A stretch of 40,430 nt of DNA from Pseudomonadales bacterium (GTDB lineage: Bacteria; Pseudomonadota; Gammaproteobacteria; Pseudomonadales; JANQJO01): contig JANQJO010000144.1 in the NCBI GenBank assembly GCA_028281605.1, positions 1 to 40,430 on the forward strand, in the 5' to 3' direction. Under the pieces are notes generated by a model. The model saw only the letters and a program-made list of their open reading frames with translations. It searched no databases and was not told the DNA's origin. Shown in pieces: positions 9,822 through 20,830 of this stretch. The stretch's first letter is position 1, and each line of letters starts with the position of its first letter. A program made the position numbers and the translations under genes.

Positions 9822-10103
9822 TTAAATCCGTTTTATGCTATGGCGCTGCAAGCGCAAATAACCCTTAAGATTACGGCGTTTCAACTGCTTAGGTTGCACT
9901 CGATTTTTATAAAGTTTACTTTTTCTCGTACTAGTCGCTAAAAAAGTCCTAAAGTCTATGTCACAACAAACACGAGTAATTATAAACGACTCAGACACAA
10001 CAAGTGTTTCAGGCATCTGAGAAACCCAAGTCACCGCTTGCCCTGACAAAGACCAGCCAGTCATCAAAAAAGCAAAACAGTAAATATACAATTTTGGAGA
10101 CAT
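9822..10103 (-). CDS. Small exported hypothetical protein with a cationic C-terminus
   Basis: 93 aa; hydrophobic signal-like N-terminus (LYIYCFAFLMTGWSLSGQA) and a Lys/Arg-rich tail (RKSKLYKNRVQPKQLKRRNLKGYLRLQRHSIKRI). Confidence 0.5.
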   Translation of the reverse strand: MSPKLYIYCFAFLMTGWSLSGQAVTWVSQMPETLVVSESFIITRVCCDIDFRTFLATSTRKSKLYKNRVQPKQLKRRNLKGYLRLQRHSIKRI

Positions 10104-10224
10104 GAGACAATACCTCTCCTTTTATTAATATGCAAAAAAGCTATTATCAGCCCATACCTAACTAAAGCCTTGTTATAAATTACCTAGCCTATTATAATAC
10201 ATGGTCCGCTTGTCTGTGCACAAT

Positions 10225-10301
10225 AGACACGTAGCTCAGTTGGTTAGAGCACCACCTTGACATGGTGGGGGTCGTTGGTTCGAATCCAATCGTGTCTACC
10301 A
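10225..10301 (+). tRNA. tRNA-Val (GAC)
   Basis: Cloverleaf: acceptor agacacg/cgtgtct, anticodon stem-loop ccacc-ttGACat-ggtgg, ggttcgaatcc T arm, encoded CCA. Confidence 0.95.
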
Positions 10302-10358
10302 AAAAACCTAATAAAAACAGGCAATTAATGGTAATGCTCCGAGCCCTTATTCTGAGCA

Positions 10359-10374
10359 TGTCCGATATTTGTCT
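10359..10374 (+). repeat. 16-nt direct repeat copy 1 (tgtccgatatttgtct) beside the integrase 3' end
   Basis: Identical to 11142-11157. Confidence 0.8.
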
Positions 10375-10613
10375 ACACTTTTTCCGCTGCGACCTGCAAA
10401 TGGTCTGAAGATAAGTGCGCATATCTCAGCACCATCTCTATTGAAGCCCCCTCCTAGCTCCATTAACATCTGCAAACTTGTACCAGCCATGACGCACCAA
10501 GATACCCAAGTATGGCGGAGATCATGAAATCTGACACCCTCCAAAAAAGATTGTTCTTTCTTAAACCCGTTAACAATGCAAGTTGAATTGTTTTTTATGT
10601 TTATCTGGTGCAC
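10373..10613 (-). pseudogene. Remnant of the C-terminus of a tyrosine recombinase/integrase, frameshifted and N-terminally truncated
   Basis: FLEGVRFHDLRHTWVSWCVMAGTSLQMLMELGG in one frame, then S-IEMVLRYAHLSSDHLQVAAEKV* in another (manual translation), carrying the catalytic RYAH-type motif. Confidence 0.88.
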
Positions 10614-10756
10614 AGTCTATCAATTTACATCAGGTGATGAATATATCATTGTATTAGATCCTCTTGTTTTAAATTCTATGACAGGCATGGACGAATCGGG
10701 AGGATATTGTTTATTTCAGCCGGCAAGTGGTAACATTGAAATGCGGGTTACTGGAG

Positions 10757-10996
10757 CTAGTCAGAGTTTGTTGCATTTTCAGCGCCTACTGTTATATTTG
10801 GCTTATATGCAATAGTCACTATAGGTAATATCATGGGTAAACTTAAAGCTATCCCTGTACCAGCAATTATATACCTTGATGCTTTACTTTCAAAGAAGTT
10901 AGTATATCCAAGTAGCAATGCTGCCGCAGTTGTACCGAATGCGGCAAAACGCCTATAAAAAATATCATATGCTTGAGTCCATTGCATGTCCACCAT
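10757..10996 (-). CDS. Small hydrophobic hypothetical ORF within the island remnant
   Basis: 79 aa with two or three hydrophobic segments (AAFGTTAAALLLGYTNFF; YIIAGTGIALSLPMILPIVTIAY). Confidence 0.35.
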   Translation of the reverse strand: MVDMQWTQAYDIFYRRFAAFGTTAAALLLGYTNFFESKASRYIIAGTGIALSLPMILPIVTIAYKPNITVGAENATNSD

Positions 10997-11141
10997 CGTT
11001 AAAAATAAAGCTCCAAAGAGTATCAGTAAAATGATGTTTACTTGAATGCTTTATATTATAAAACCTTCAGCTTAATAAATTTTCAAAATGGTGGCGGTCA
11101 TTGAGACTTCCTTTTAGACAATGCTACTGGTATAGTGTCGC

Positions 11142-11157
11142 TGTCCGATATTTGTCT
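11142..11157 (+). repeat. 16-nt direct repeat copy 2 (tgtccgatatttgtct)
   Basis: Identical to 10359-10374. Confidence 0.8.
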
Positions 11158-11222
11158 GCAAACAAGGTAAAAAACAGATGTATTCAGCATAAATCAGTTA
11201 AACTTTAAGCAAGTACCACAGC

Positions 11223-11265
11223 ATAAGGCATTGACTATAAACAACTTGAATATTCAATGCCTTAT
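11223..11265. repeat. Perfect 12-bp inverted repeat ataaggcattga / tcaatgccttat, 19-nt spacer
   Basis: Arms 11223-11234 and 11254-11265, immediately left of the tRNA-Val 3' duplicate. Confidence 0.8.
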
Positions 11266-11309
11266 TGACATGATAGGGGTCGTTGGCTCGAATCCAATCG
11301 TGTCCACCA
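11266..11309 (+). repeat. Duplicate of the tRNA-Val 3' end (probable att site)
   Basis: 40/44 identity to 10258-10301, including the T arm and CCA; no 5' half present. Confidence 0.88.
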
Positions 11310-11348
11310 GTTAATTTGGAAAAATATGAACAAAGAACTTACTTTACA

Positions 11349-12763
11349 ATGCTAGCCATAACCCTTCCGGACAATTCTCAAAAACTGTTTGAGAAACCCA
11401 TCAGTATTGCACAGGTAGATCAATCAATAGGCAGTGGCCTAGCCAAAGCAGCTTTGGCCGGTCGGGTCAATGGGGAGCTATTAGATCTATGCATGATGAT
11501 AGAACATGATGCTGAATTCAGCATTATTACGGCAAAAGACCCAGAAGGCCTTGAAATCATTCGACATTCTTGCGCCCATATCATTGGCCATGCAGTTAAA
11601 CAACTCTTACCAAATGCAAACATGGCCATCGACCCCGTGATACAAGATGGACTCTATTATGACATCTCATGCGATCATTCATTCACCACGGAAGATGTCA
11701 CAGCTATCGAGCAACGCCTGCAGCACCTCATCGACAAAGAGTACGATGTTATTGTTGAAGTTGCCAGCAAAGCCAAAGCCATTGAGGTATCTCAAGCAAG
11801 GGGAGAAACTTACAAGCTTAGACTGCTTGAAGGCATTGGCGAATCAGAATCAGAAATTATCAAACTTTATCATCATCAAGAGTATATAGACACTCTGCAT
11901 GGCTTAATGAGAGTTCGCAATTTCACCCAAGACGATGCTCATATTTTCTGCACTGAAGCACAAATTCAAGATGAAGTCTCACAGTTTATCGACTTAGTCT
12001 TTAAAGTTTACCAAGACTTTGGCTTTGAAACTATTCTTATTAAACTTTCCACTCGGCCAGAACAGCGAGTGGGATCAGATGCAATTTGGGACAAATATGA
12101 ACACGCTTTAGAGCAAGCCTTAAACGATAAAAATCTAAAGTGGGAATTGCTCCCTGGGGAAGGCGCTTTTTATGGCCCCAAAATAGAATTTTCATTAAAA
12201 GATTGCTTAAATCGTATCTGGCAGTGTGGTACTATTCAGTTCGATATCTCAATGCCTGAGCAATTAGACGCGCAGTATGTGACCGAAAATAATGAACGCC
12301 ATACTCCTGTGATGTTACACTAGGCGATTCTGGGTTCATTTGAACGGTTCATTGGCATATTGATCGAGCACTATGAGGGCAAATTCCCTCCTTGGCTAGT
12401 CCCTACGCAAATTGTAATCATCAGCATTGCTGATCGCCATATTCAAAGATGCGAAGCGCTAGGGCACAAGCTCTTAACAAAAGGCTATAGAGTAAACTTA
12501 GACTTGAGAAATGAGAAAATTGGCTTTAAAATTCGTGAACATACTGTGCAAAGGGTGCCTTACCTACTTGTTATAGGCGACAAAGAGCTTAAGGCAAATA
12601 ATGTGTCAATCAGAGTCTGTAACGGTAACAGCCATGAGCGATACAATTTTCGTCACCCCAAGTGATGAAAATTGTATTTCACGGTAAAGATTTAGACGCT
12701 ATGCCACTAGAAGCCTTTATCGATATTTTAGAAACAGAGGTGATAACCCTAGGGCGCCAATAA
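11349..12763 (+). pseudogene. thrS: Threonyl-tRNA synthetase, decayed
   Basis: [11 protein letters not shown]... is typical ThrRS, but YHHQEYIDT jumps to [24 protein letters not shown] at 12321 interrupts PVMLH*AILGSFERFIGI; the insertion at 12629-12680 frameshifts before GKDLDAMPLEAFIDILETEVITLGRQ*. Confidence 0.93.
12622..12687. mobile_element. 52-bp palindromic insertion (12629-12680) with 7-bp flanking direct repeats acggtaa
   Basis: acggtaa at 12622-12628 and 12681-12687. The internal 16-bp arms 12641-12656 and 12662-12677 have one mismatch. Removing 59 bp restores the thrS frame. Confidence 0.8.
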
Positions 12764-12819
12764 CCCAAAGCATATATAGTTAAACAACCATTAATGGTTA
12801 AATAAACGGAGGAGCCATT

Positions 12820-13362
12820 ATTAAGCCAACAGATAAGCGTGCGTCAGGTAAAAAGCGAAATCGGATCAACGAGCAAATCACGCACCCACAAGTCAGATTG
12901 ATTGCCCAAGACGGGAAACAAGTCGGTATAGTAGACATTCAAGAGGCCCTAAAAAGTGCTGAAAAAGAGTCTTTAGATCTTGTTGAAATCGCTTCCAATG
13001 CTGAACCCCCTGTCTGTCGATTAATGGATTATGGCAAATTTTTGTTCGAAGAGAAGAAAAAAAGAGCTGAAGCGAAAAAAAAGCAGAAACAAATACAGGT
13101 GAAAGAGGTTAAAATAAGACCTTCTACAGAAGATAATGATTATCAAGTAAAGCTGCGTCATTTGAGGCGCTTTTTACTGGGTGGAGATAAAGCTAAAGTG
13201 ACTTTGAGGTTTAAGGGCCGTGAAATGGCCCATCATGAACTTGGCTTATCCATCTTACAACGCTTAGAGAACGACCTACAGGATATTTCAGTAGTAGAGC
13301 AACAAGCCAAAATGGAAGGTAGGCAGCTCATTATGGTACTTGCCCCAAAAAAGCATAAGTAA
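12820..13362 (+). CDS. infC: Translation initiation factor IF-3 with ATT start (12817 or 12820)
   Basis: The ORF-track start at 12898 is truncated. The in-frame upstream sequence reads [33 protein letters not shown]; ggaggag SD at 12808-12814 precedes att-att. Confidence 0.93.
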   Translation: MKPTDKRASGKKRNRINEQITHPQVRLIAQDGKQVGIVDIQEALKSAEKESLDLVEIASNAEPPVCRLMDYGKFLFEEKKKRAEAKKKQKQIQVKEVKIRPSTEDNDYQVKLRHLRRFLLGGDKAKVTLRFKGREMAHHELGLSILQRLENDLQDISVVEQQAKMEGRQLIMVLAPKKHK

Positions 13363-13450
13363 TGTATTGGTAGCATCACTGGCAACGTAAACGATTTAAA
13401 GAGTAGTTAAAAGATCATCGCGGTTTAAAACAGTTTAAGGAAGCAAAACC

Positions 13451-13645
13451 ATGCCAAAAGTAAAGTCAAACCGAGGAGCAGCCAAACGCTTTAAAAAAAC
13501 CTCAAGCGGATTCAAACACAAGCGGGCTTTTAAAAACCATATTTTGACCAAAAAGAAACCAAAGCGTATTCGTCAATTAAGAGGCAAAACTCAAGTTGCA
13601 GCCGCAGATGTGCCTCTAGTAAAGAGAATGCTGCCCACTTTGTAA
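13451..13645 (+). CDS. rpmI: 50S ribosomal protein L35
   Basis: [35 protein letters not shown]. Confidence 0.97.
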   Translation: MPKVKSNRGAAKRFKKTSSGFKHKRAFKNHILTKKKPKRIRQLRGKTQVAAADVPLVKRMLPTL

Positions 13646-13705
13646 ATTTTAACGAATATTAGGCTCAGTATTTTCACGATATAAAATTGAATCGAGAGGT
13701 ATAAG

Positions 13706-15098
<1,393 letters not shown>

Positions 15099-15132
15099 TG
15101 CTCTCAATTCTGTTGCATAGAGGTTGAAATAG

Positions 15133-17547
15133 ATGCGATTCAGCGAAGCCTGGTTACGAGAGTGGGTTAATCCAAAAATTAGTCGACAACAGCTGTTACA
15201 ACAGCTGACCATGGCAGGACTAGAAGTTGACAGCTACGAAACACTAGGCCACACTACTGAAGGCTTAATCATAGTCAAAATTCTCGCTGTTAACCCCCAC
15301 CCCAACGCCGACCGCTTACAAATCTGCACCGTTCTCTTACAGGAAAACCAAACACTCAATATTGTTTGTGGCGCAAGCAACGTTGCCGTTGGAAAAAAAG
15401 CCGTGCTGGCACAAACTGGTACAAGATTAGGACCTAAAAAAATCTTGATCAAACCGTCCACCATCAGGGGAATCTCCTCAGCGGGCATGCTAGTGAGCTT
15501 AGAGGAGTTAGGGCTAACAACTAAAACAGATACCAACTCTAACAATACAGGTATTCTAATACTTCCAGAAAATGCCCCTGTTGGTGAAAGCTTTGTCGAG
15601 TACGCCAAACTCAATGATACTATTATAGAAATAGATCTGACACCCAACCGAGGAGATTGCCTGAGCCTCATAGGGTTAGCTAGAGAAGTTTCTGCCCTTA
15701 ACAGTCTACCCTTCGCCTATCCTCACTACCAAGCTGTTGCCACCACACATCAGCAACAAAAAACTGTGGAAGTAGACGACCCAAAATCCTGTCCTGTCTA
15801 TTTAGGCTGTGTTATCAAAGACAATGACTTATCAGCTCAAACACCTTTTTGGATGCAAGAGAAATTAAGACGAAGTGCAATACGCCCAATCAGCCCCATT
15901 GTAGATGTGACTAATTACGTTTTGCTCGAGCTGGGACAACCTCTACATGCCTTTGATCTACAAAAACTACAAGGCAATATACGGGTTAGATGGGCACAAG
16001 AAGCTGAAACACTTGTACTACTTGATGACAAAAACATTAACCTCAAGGCCAATACATTAGTCATTGCCGATGACCGTGGTCCAATTGCTTTGGCTGGTAT
16101 TATGGGAGGCTTAGACACAAGCGTTTGTCCTAAAACTCAAGACATTTTTCTCGAATGTGCTTTCTTTACTCCTACAGCCATTGCAGGCCGAGCCCGGCAA
16201 TATGGTCTGCATACAGATACCTCTCATCGATTTGAACGCGGTGTTGACCCAGAACTGCAATCCAGAGCTCTAGCACGAGCACTAGAATTACTATGTGAAA
16301 TTACAAAAGGGCAAGCCGGCCCAATTATTGAGTGTAAGCAGCAAAAATACAAACCTAATCAAGTAAGTATTGAGCTCAAATGGACAACTATCGAAGATGT
16401 ATTAGGTCTTAAAATTGAACCGGAGTTCATCAAGCAAAAACTGACCCTTTTAGGCAACGAGATAACAGAGCATGCAGATGGTTTACACGTTATACCCCCC
16501 TCTCATCGCTTCGATTTAGCACTAGAAAATGATCTTATTGAAGAAATCGCTCGTTTATATGGCTACGACAGACTACCCTCACAGTTACCTTTATTACAAG
16601 CAACCGCCCCCAAGCTTCCTGAAAATAAACTCACAAACTCATACATTAAACGCGTAATGGCAAATCTTGGATATCAAGAGGCTATTACTTATAGCTTTAT
16701 TGATCAAGATTCACAAACCTGGTTAAGCCCTCAAATGAAAACTTTAACTTTAAAAAACCCAATATCAAAAGAACTATCTGTTATGAGAAGTAGCTTATGG
16801 CCAGGCTTACTCAAGTGTTGCCTCTACAACAAATACCACCAACGTGATAAGATTAAACTCTTTGAAATAGGACAAGTCTTTTATTTCGAAGAGAGAGAAC
16901 TTAAGCAGAGTGAAAGGCTATCCGGCGTGAGGCATGGCTGGGCATCTCGTGAAAGCTGGTGCCAGGAAGACAGGACTGTAGACTTTTTCGATTTAAAGGG
17001 TGATATTGAAGAGCTTTTAGAGCAATGCGGACAAAATTGTTCAACGACAGCGAACAACATCAACTTTGTTGCTGGCCAACACCCTGCTTTACACCCAGGG
17101 CAAAGTGCACAAATCAGGAAAAATGATATTTTTTTAGGATGGATGGGTGCTCTACATCCATCTATATTGAAAAAGCTAGGCTTATCGGGCAAAACATTCG
17201 TTTTTGAGCTAACATTAGACGGTGTAAGACAATCAAATGTCCCTGTTTTTAAAGGATTATCTCGCTTTCCTGAAGTGAGACGGGATATTGCCATTGTGCT
17301 AGATCACACTATAACATCAGATCAAGTGGCCAAAGAAGCTAAAGAGATCATAGGTGATCTATTAAAAACAGTAACTGTATTTGATGTATATAAGGGATCA
17401 GGGATCGCAAAAGGGGGAAAAAGCCTTGCATTAGGTATAAGGTTACAAAGTGCTTCTAAAACATTAAAAGAAGCAGATGTAAACCAACTGATGGAGGCTT
17501 TAGTTCAAAGGCTGAAAAGCCGCTTTAATGCTGTGTTGAGGGAGTGA
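15133..17547 (+). CDS. pheT: Phenylalanyl-tRNA synthetase beta subunit
   Basis: [34 protein letters not shown]; full-length 804 aa with B3/B4 and FDX-ACB domains. Confidence 0.97.
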   Translation: MRFSEAWLREWVNPKISRQQLLQQLTMAGLEVDSYETLGHTTEGLIIVKILAVNPHPNADRLQICTVLLQENQTLNIVCGASNVAVGKKAVLAQTGTRLGPKKILIKPSTIRGISSAGMLVSLEELGLTTKTDTNSNNTGILILPENAPVGESFVEYAKLNDTIIEIDLTPNRGDCLSLIGLAREVSALNSLPFAYPHYQAVATTHQQQKTVEVDDPKSCPVYLGCVIKDNDLSAQTPFWMQEKLRRSAIRPISPIVDVTNYVLLELGQPLHAFDLQKLQGNIRVRWAQEAETLVLLDDKNINLKANTLVIADDRGPIALAGIMGGLDTSVCPKTQDIFLECAFFTPTAIAGRARQYGLHTDTSHRFERGVDPELQSRALARALELLCEITKGQAGPIIECKQQKYKPNQVSIELKWTTIEDVLGLKIEPEFIKQKLTLLGNEITEHADGLHVIPPSHRFDLALENDLIEEIARLYGYDRLPSQLPLLQATAPKLPENKLTNSYIKRVMANLGYQEAITYSFIDQDSQTWLSPQMKTLTLKNPISKELSVMRSSLWPGLLKCCLYNKYHQRDKIKLFEIGQVFYFEERELKQSERLSGVRHGWASRESWCQEDRTVDFFDLKGDIEELLEQCGQNCSTTANNINFVAGQHPALHPGQSAQIRKNDIFLGWMGALHPSILKKLGLSGKTFVFELTLDGVRQSNVPVFKGLSRFPEVRRDIAIVLDHTITSDQVAKEAKEIIGDLLKTVTVFDVYKGSGIAKGGKSLALGIRLQSASKTLKEADVNQLMEALVQRLKSRFNAVLRE

Positions 17548-17549
17548 CT

Positions 17550-17861
17550 ATGGGTGCGTTAACAAAACAAGACTTAGCTGAAAAATTATTTGAAGAGCTT
17601 GGCCTGAACAAGCGAGAAGCTAAGGAAATGGTAGACTTATTTTTTGAAGAAGTGAGGACTGCACTAGAAGCTAACGAAGATGTTAAACTCTCAAGCTTTG
17701 GCAACTTTGATCTACGGAACAAGTGTGAGCGACCAGGGCGCAACCCAAAAACAGGAGATGAAATACCCATCACCCCCAGACGCGTAGTGACTTTTAAGGC
17801 CGGTCAAAAATTGAAACAGCGCGTAGAAGCTTATGCTGGATCAAAACCAGAGCAGGAGTAA
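17550..17861 (+). CDS. ihfA: Integration host factor alpha subunit
   Basis: [36 protein letters not shown]...[43 protein letters not shown]. Confidence 0.96.
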   Translation: MGALTKQDLAEKLFEELGLNKREAKEMVDLFFEEVRTALEANEDVKLSSFGNFDLRNKCERPGRNPKTGDEIPITPRRVVTFKAGQKLKQRVEAYAGSKPEQE

Positions 17862-18198
17862 ATCTTGCCTACCCAGCATTCCCACAAAAAGATATTTTAC
17901 TATTGGTGAAGTAAGTGAATTATGTGAAGTAAAATCACATGTTTTACGTTACTGGGAACAAGAATTCCCGCAATTACATCCTGTTAAAAGACGAGGTAAC
18001 AGGCGTTACTATCAAAAGCAAGATGTTTTACTTGTTAGAAAAATTAAACAGCTTTTATACGAACAAGGTTACACCATCGGTGGCGCCCGACAAAAACTAT
18101 TTGAGCCTCAGGAAGAAAATAGATCACCCCTTAAACCAGAACAAGTGCTCAACCAAGTCCTAGGTGAGCTACAAAAAGTGATAAAGCTGTTAGAATAG
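17833..18198 (+). CDS. MerR family transcriptional regulator
   Basis: [70 protein letters not shown]; overlaps ihfA. Confidence 0.93.
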   Translation: MLDQNQSRSKSCLPSIPTKRYFTIGEVSELCEVKSHVLRYWEQEFPQLHPVKRRGNRRYYQKQDVLLVRKIKQLLYEQGYTIGGARQKLFEPQEENRSPLKPEQVLNQVLGELQKVIKLLE

Positions 18199-18202
18199 CT
18201 CG

Positions 18203-19057
18203 ATGAAGAAAACCACAAATACTATAGATCAAATCAACCAAATCAATTGGGTAGACTCACACTGCCATCTCGATCAACTTAATGTTGATATCTACCCTAA
18301 TGGCCTACAAGATGCTCTACAACAAGCTCAACAGCAAGGTGTTCAAAGCTTTTTATGCGTTTCTATTGACCTACACAAATTAGAAGCAATGATGGCCGCT
18401 ACATCATCATTGACAAACAATATCTTTTACTCAGCTGGCACCCACCCACTCACTCAGATCAACACCAACTGGCCTGCAAAAACCATTGACAAGCTCATAA
18501 CATCATGCGCCCAAAAACCAAACATCGTTGCAATAGGAGAGACAGGATTAGATTTTCACTACAATACAGTCGCACGCGAAGATCAATTAACACGTTTTGC
18601 AGCTCACATAGAAGCAGCAAAAGCCTGTAAAAAACCTCTGATTATTCACACAAGATCCGCCAAACAAGAGACTTTAGATTTATTAAAAGCATTGGAAGCT
18701 AGGCAAGTTGGAGGGGTCTTACACTGCTTTACAGAGGATTGGGACATGGCAAAAAAAGCTTTAGACATGAATTTTTATATATCAATTTCAGGGATAGTCA
18801 CCTTTCCTAAAGCCAAGCAAGTACACGAAGCAGCAAAAAAAACACCACTTGAACGCTTATTAATCGAAACAGATGCCCCTTACTTAGCCCCGGTACCGCA
18901 TCGTGGCCAATCAAACGAACCTAAATACCTGCCCTACATAGGAGCCTGCATTGCTGGTCTGAGAAATATTTCTCAAGCCACCCTAGCTTCTGCGACTTCT
19001 AGAAATTTCTACAACTTATTTGATTCTGTAAAGAATCTTATTGAAACCAAAACCTAA
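18203..19057 (+). CDS. TatD family DNase/metal-dependent hydrolase (YcfH-like)
   Basis: WVDSHCHLDQLN, AIGETGLDFHYN, LIIHTRSAKQETLDLL, GVLHCFTEDWDMAK, LLIETDAPYLAPVPHRGQSNEP. Confidence 0.93.
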   Translation: MKKTTNTIDQINQINWVDSHCHLDQLNVDIYPNGLQDALQQAQQQGVQSFLCVSIDLHKLEAMMAATSSLTNNIFYSAGTHPLTQINTNWPAKTIDKLITSCAQKPNIVAIGETGLDFHYNTVAREDQLTRFAAHIEAAKACKKPLIIHTRSAKQETLDLLKALEARQVGGVLHCFTEDWDMAKKALDMNFYISISGIVTFPKAKQVHEAAKKTPLERLLIETDAPYLAPVPHRGQSNEPKYLPYIGACIAGLRNISQATLASATSRNFYNLFDSVKNLIETKT

Positions 19058-20396
19058 ATACAAGGCCAACATGGAAGCTCTCTCACATTATTTCTCCTAT
19101 CAATGGCCCTTCTTTTTTATCGTATGTAGCGCTGCTATTATTTTCATTTTATATCGCAAGCTCATTCTGAATACAAACAACCTAAACACACTACGTATAG
19201 AACATCGCGCCTTACAAGAGCGTATAAACCATCTAAAAAGTCAAGAAGATACATGCAAGCATGCTCAGCAAATATTAAAACAAACACAATCAGAAAACCA
19301 ACAACTAAAAGAAAAGATCATACGCTTACAAGAAAAAAACACACACCATGAAGAAAAACTGGCTTGGACCGAAGCTGCAAAAAAACAGCTTAAGATTGAA
19401 TTTGAAAACTTAGCACAAACAATTTTTGAATACAAGTCTAAACATTTCGCTGAATACAACAAATCTCAACTACATCCACTATTGATTCCCTTACAAGAAC
19501 AAATAAAAAATTTTAAAAGTCGTATTGAAGATATCCACGAAAACCAAAACAAAGACCGCATCGGGTTACACAAAGAAATAACACAACTCAAGGAATTAAA
19601 TCAAAACTTGAGCCAAGAAGCTATAGAACTCACACGTGTACTTAAAGGTGATAGTCGCGTCCAAGGTCACTGGGGTGAACTGGTATTAGAACGTATTCTA
19701 GAAAAATCAGGCCTACGCCAAGGCCACGAATTTTTTACACAACAAAGCTTTCAAAATAGTGCAGGCGGAACATTAAGGCCAGATGTCGTGGTACACCTGC
19801 CAGAAGGCAAGCACATTATTATTGATGCGAAAGTTTCGCTATCAGCCTACGAACGTTATTGCCAAGCAGAAGACACTGAAGAAAGGACACAATGTTTAAA
19901 AAAACACATGCAATCAATGAACACACACATCCTTAATCTTAGCAAAAAGCGCTACAATGAATTAGAAAGTTTATACTCACCAGACTTTGTTCTCATGTTT
20001 GTACCCATAGAAGGCGCATACATGCAAACTATAGAAGCAGATGAAAATATTGTTACTCATGCTTTTAATAAAGGCATTATGTTAGTTTGTCCATCGACTT
20101 TACTCGTCACACTGAGAACTGTACACAATTATTGGCGATACGAACATCAAAACCAAAATGCTCTAGAAATTGCCAAAAAAGCAGGTGATCTACACGATCA
20201 TTTTGTACGCTTTATTGAAGCCCTGATGGATGTTAGTGACAAACTACAAAAAGCTCAACAAGCACATGAATGCGCACTCAAACGGTTATCCACAGGAAAA
20301 GGCAATCTCATCAAAAGAGTATCACAACTCTCTGAGCTTGGAATCAAAACTGAAAAAAAAATACCCAAAGAGTTGCTCTCAACCAGTGAAGAATAA
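19041..20396 (+). CDS. rmuC: DNA recombination protein RmuC
   Basis: Coiled coil, then LKGDSRVQGHWGELVLERILEKSGL...RPDVVVHLPEGKHIIIDAKVSLSAYERY. Confidence 0.94.
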   Translation: MKPKPKYKANMEALSHYFSYQWPFFFIVCSAAIIFILYRKLILNTNNLNTLRIEHRALQERINHLKSQEDTCKHAQQILKQTQSENQQLKEKIIRLQEKNTHHEEKLAWTEAAKKQLKIEFENLAQTIFEYKSKHFAEYNKSQLHPLLIPLQEQIKNFKSRIEDIHENQNKDRIGLHKEITQLKELNQNLSQEAIELTRVLKGDSRVQGHWGELVLERILEKSGLRQGHEFFTQQSFQNSAGGTLRPDVVVHLPEGKHIIIDAKVSLSAYERYCQAEDTEERTQCLKKHMQSMNTHILNLSKKRYNELESLYSPDFVLMFVPIEGAYMQTIEADENIVTHAFNKGIMLVCPSTLLVTLRTVHNYWRYEHQNQNALEIAKKAGDLHDHFVRFIEALMDVSDKLQKAQQAHECALKRLSTGKGNLIKRVSQLSELGIKTEKKIPKELLSTSEE

Positions 20397-20433
20397 AACA
20401 TAAGAAATCCATGCAATCAAATCAACCTATGCA

Positions 20434-20482
20434 ACGTCTAATATTATGTGTCAATCATACATAGACACATAATATTAGACGT
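20434..20482. promoter_or_regulatory. Perfect 19-bp inverted repeat upstream of the bufferin operon (acgtctaatattatgtgtc - 11 nt - gacacataatattagacgt)
   Basis: Arms 20434-20452 and 20464-20482 are exact reverse complements; no U tract on either side. Confidence 0.85.
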
Positions 20483-20524
20483 AATACTGAAAAAATTTTT
20501 AATCAAATAAGGAGCAAACGCTAC

Positions 20525-20830
20525 ATGAAAGATCAAAAAAGCCACAAAAAAGACTCTAGTCAACTGATTTCATTGACTTTATCCGGTATTTTAGCAACCT
20601 CTGCTTCTCTTTCAGCACAAGCTGTACCAGATCAGCCAAAAGCATGGGAAAAGTGTGCAGGCATTGCAGCAGCAGGCAAAAATGACTGTGGCGCAGTAGA
20701 TGGAAAACACGGTTGTGCTGGAAAAGCAACCATAGATAATGATGATAACGAGTGGGTCTACGTCCCCAAAGGTACCTGCACAAAAATTACTGGCGGTGTT
20801 GTGATTAAAGTCAAACCTGCAAAATCATGA
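20525..20830 (+). CDS. Bufferin-like RiPP precursor (DUF2282, BufA1-like)
   Basis: Signal peptide ending SAQA; mature peptide with four Cys: [28 protein letters not shown]...[12 protein letters not shown]; followed by a DUF692 gene. Confidence 0.88.
   Translation: MKDQKSHKKDSSQLISLTLSGILATSASLSAQAVPDQPKAWEKCAGIAAAGKNDCGAVDGKHGCAGKATIDNDDNEWVYVPKGTCTKITGGVVIKVKPAKS

Noticed and set aside
10576-10815. 79-aa plus-strand ORF in the island remnant
   Set aside because: Overlaps both the integrase remnant and a minus-strand ORF, has no recognisable domain, and lies in decaying sequence.
11266-11309. Second functional tRNA gene
   Set aside because: Only the 3' part is present, without a D arm or 5' acceptor strand, so it is best explained as an att duplication.
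15234-15671. 145-aa minus-strand ORF inside pheT
   Set aside because: Antisense to a highly conserved full-length gene; the composition looks like a reading-frame shadow. The same applies to 15915-16118 and 16881-17294.
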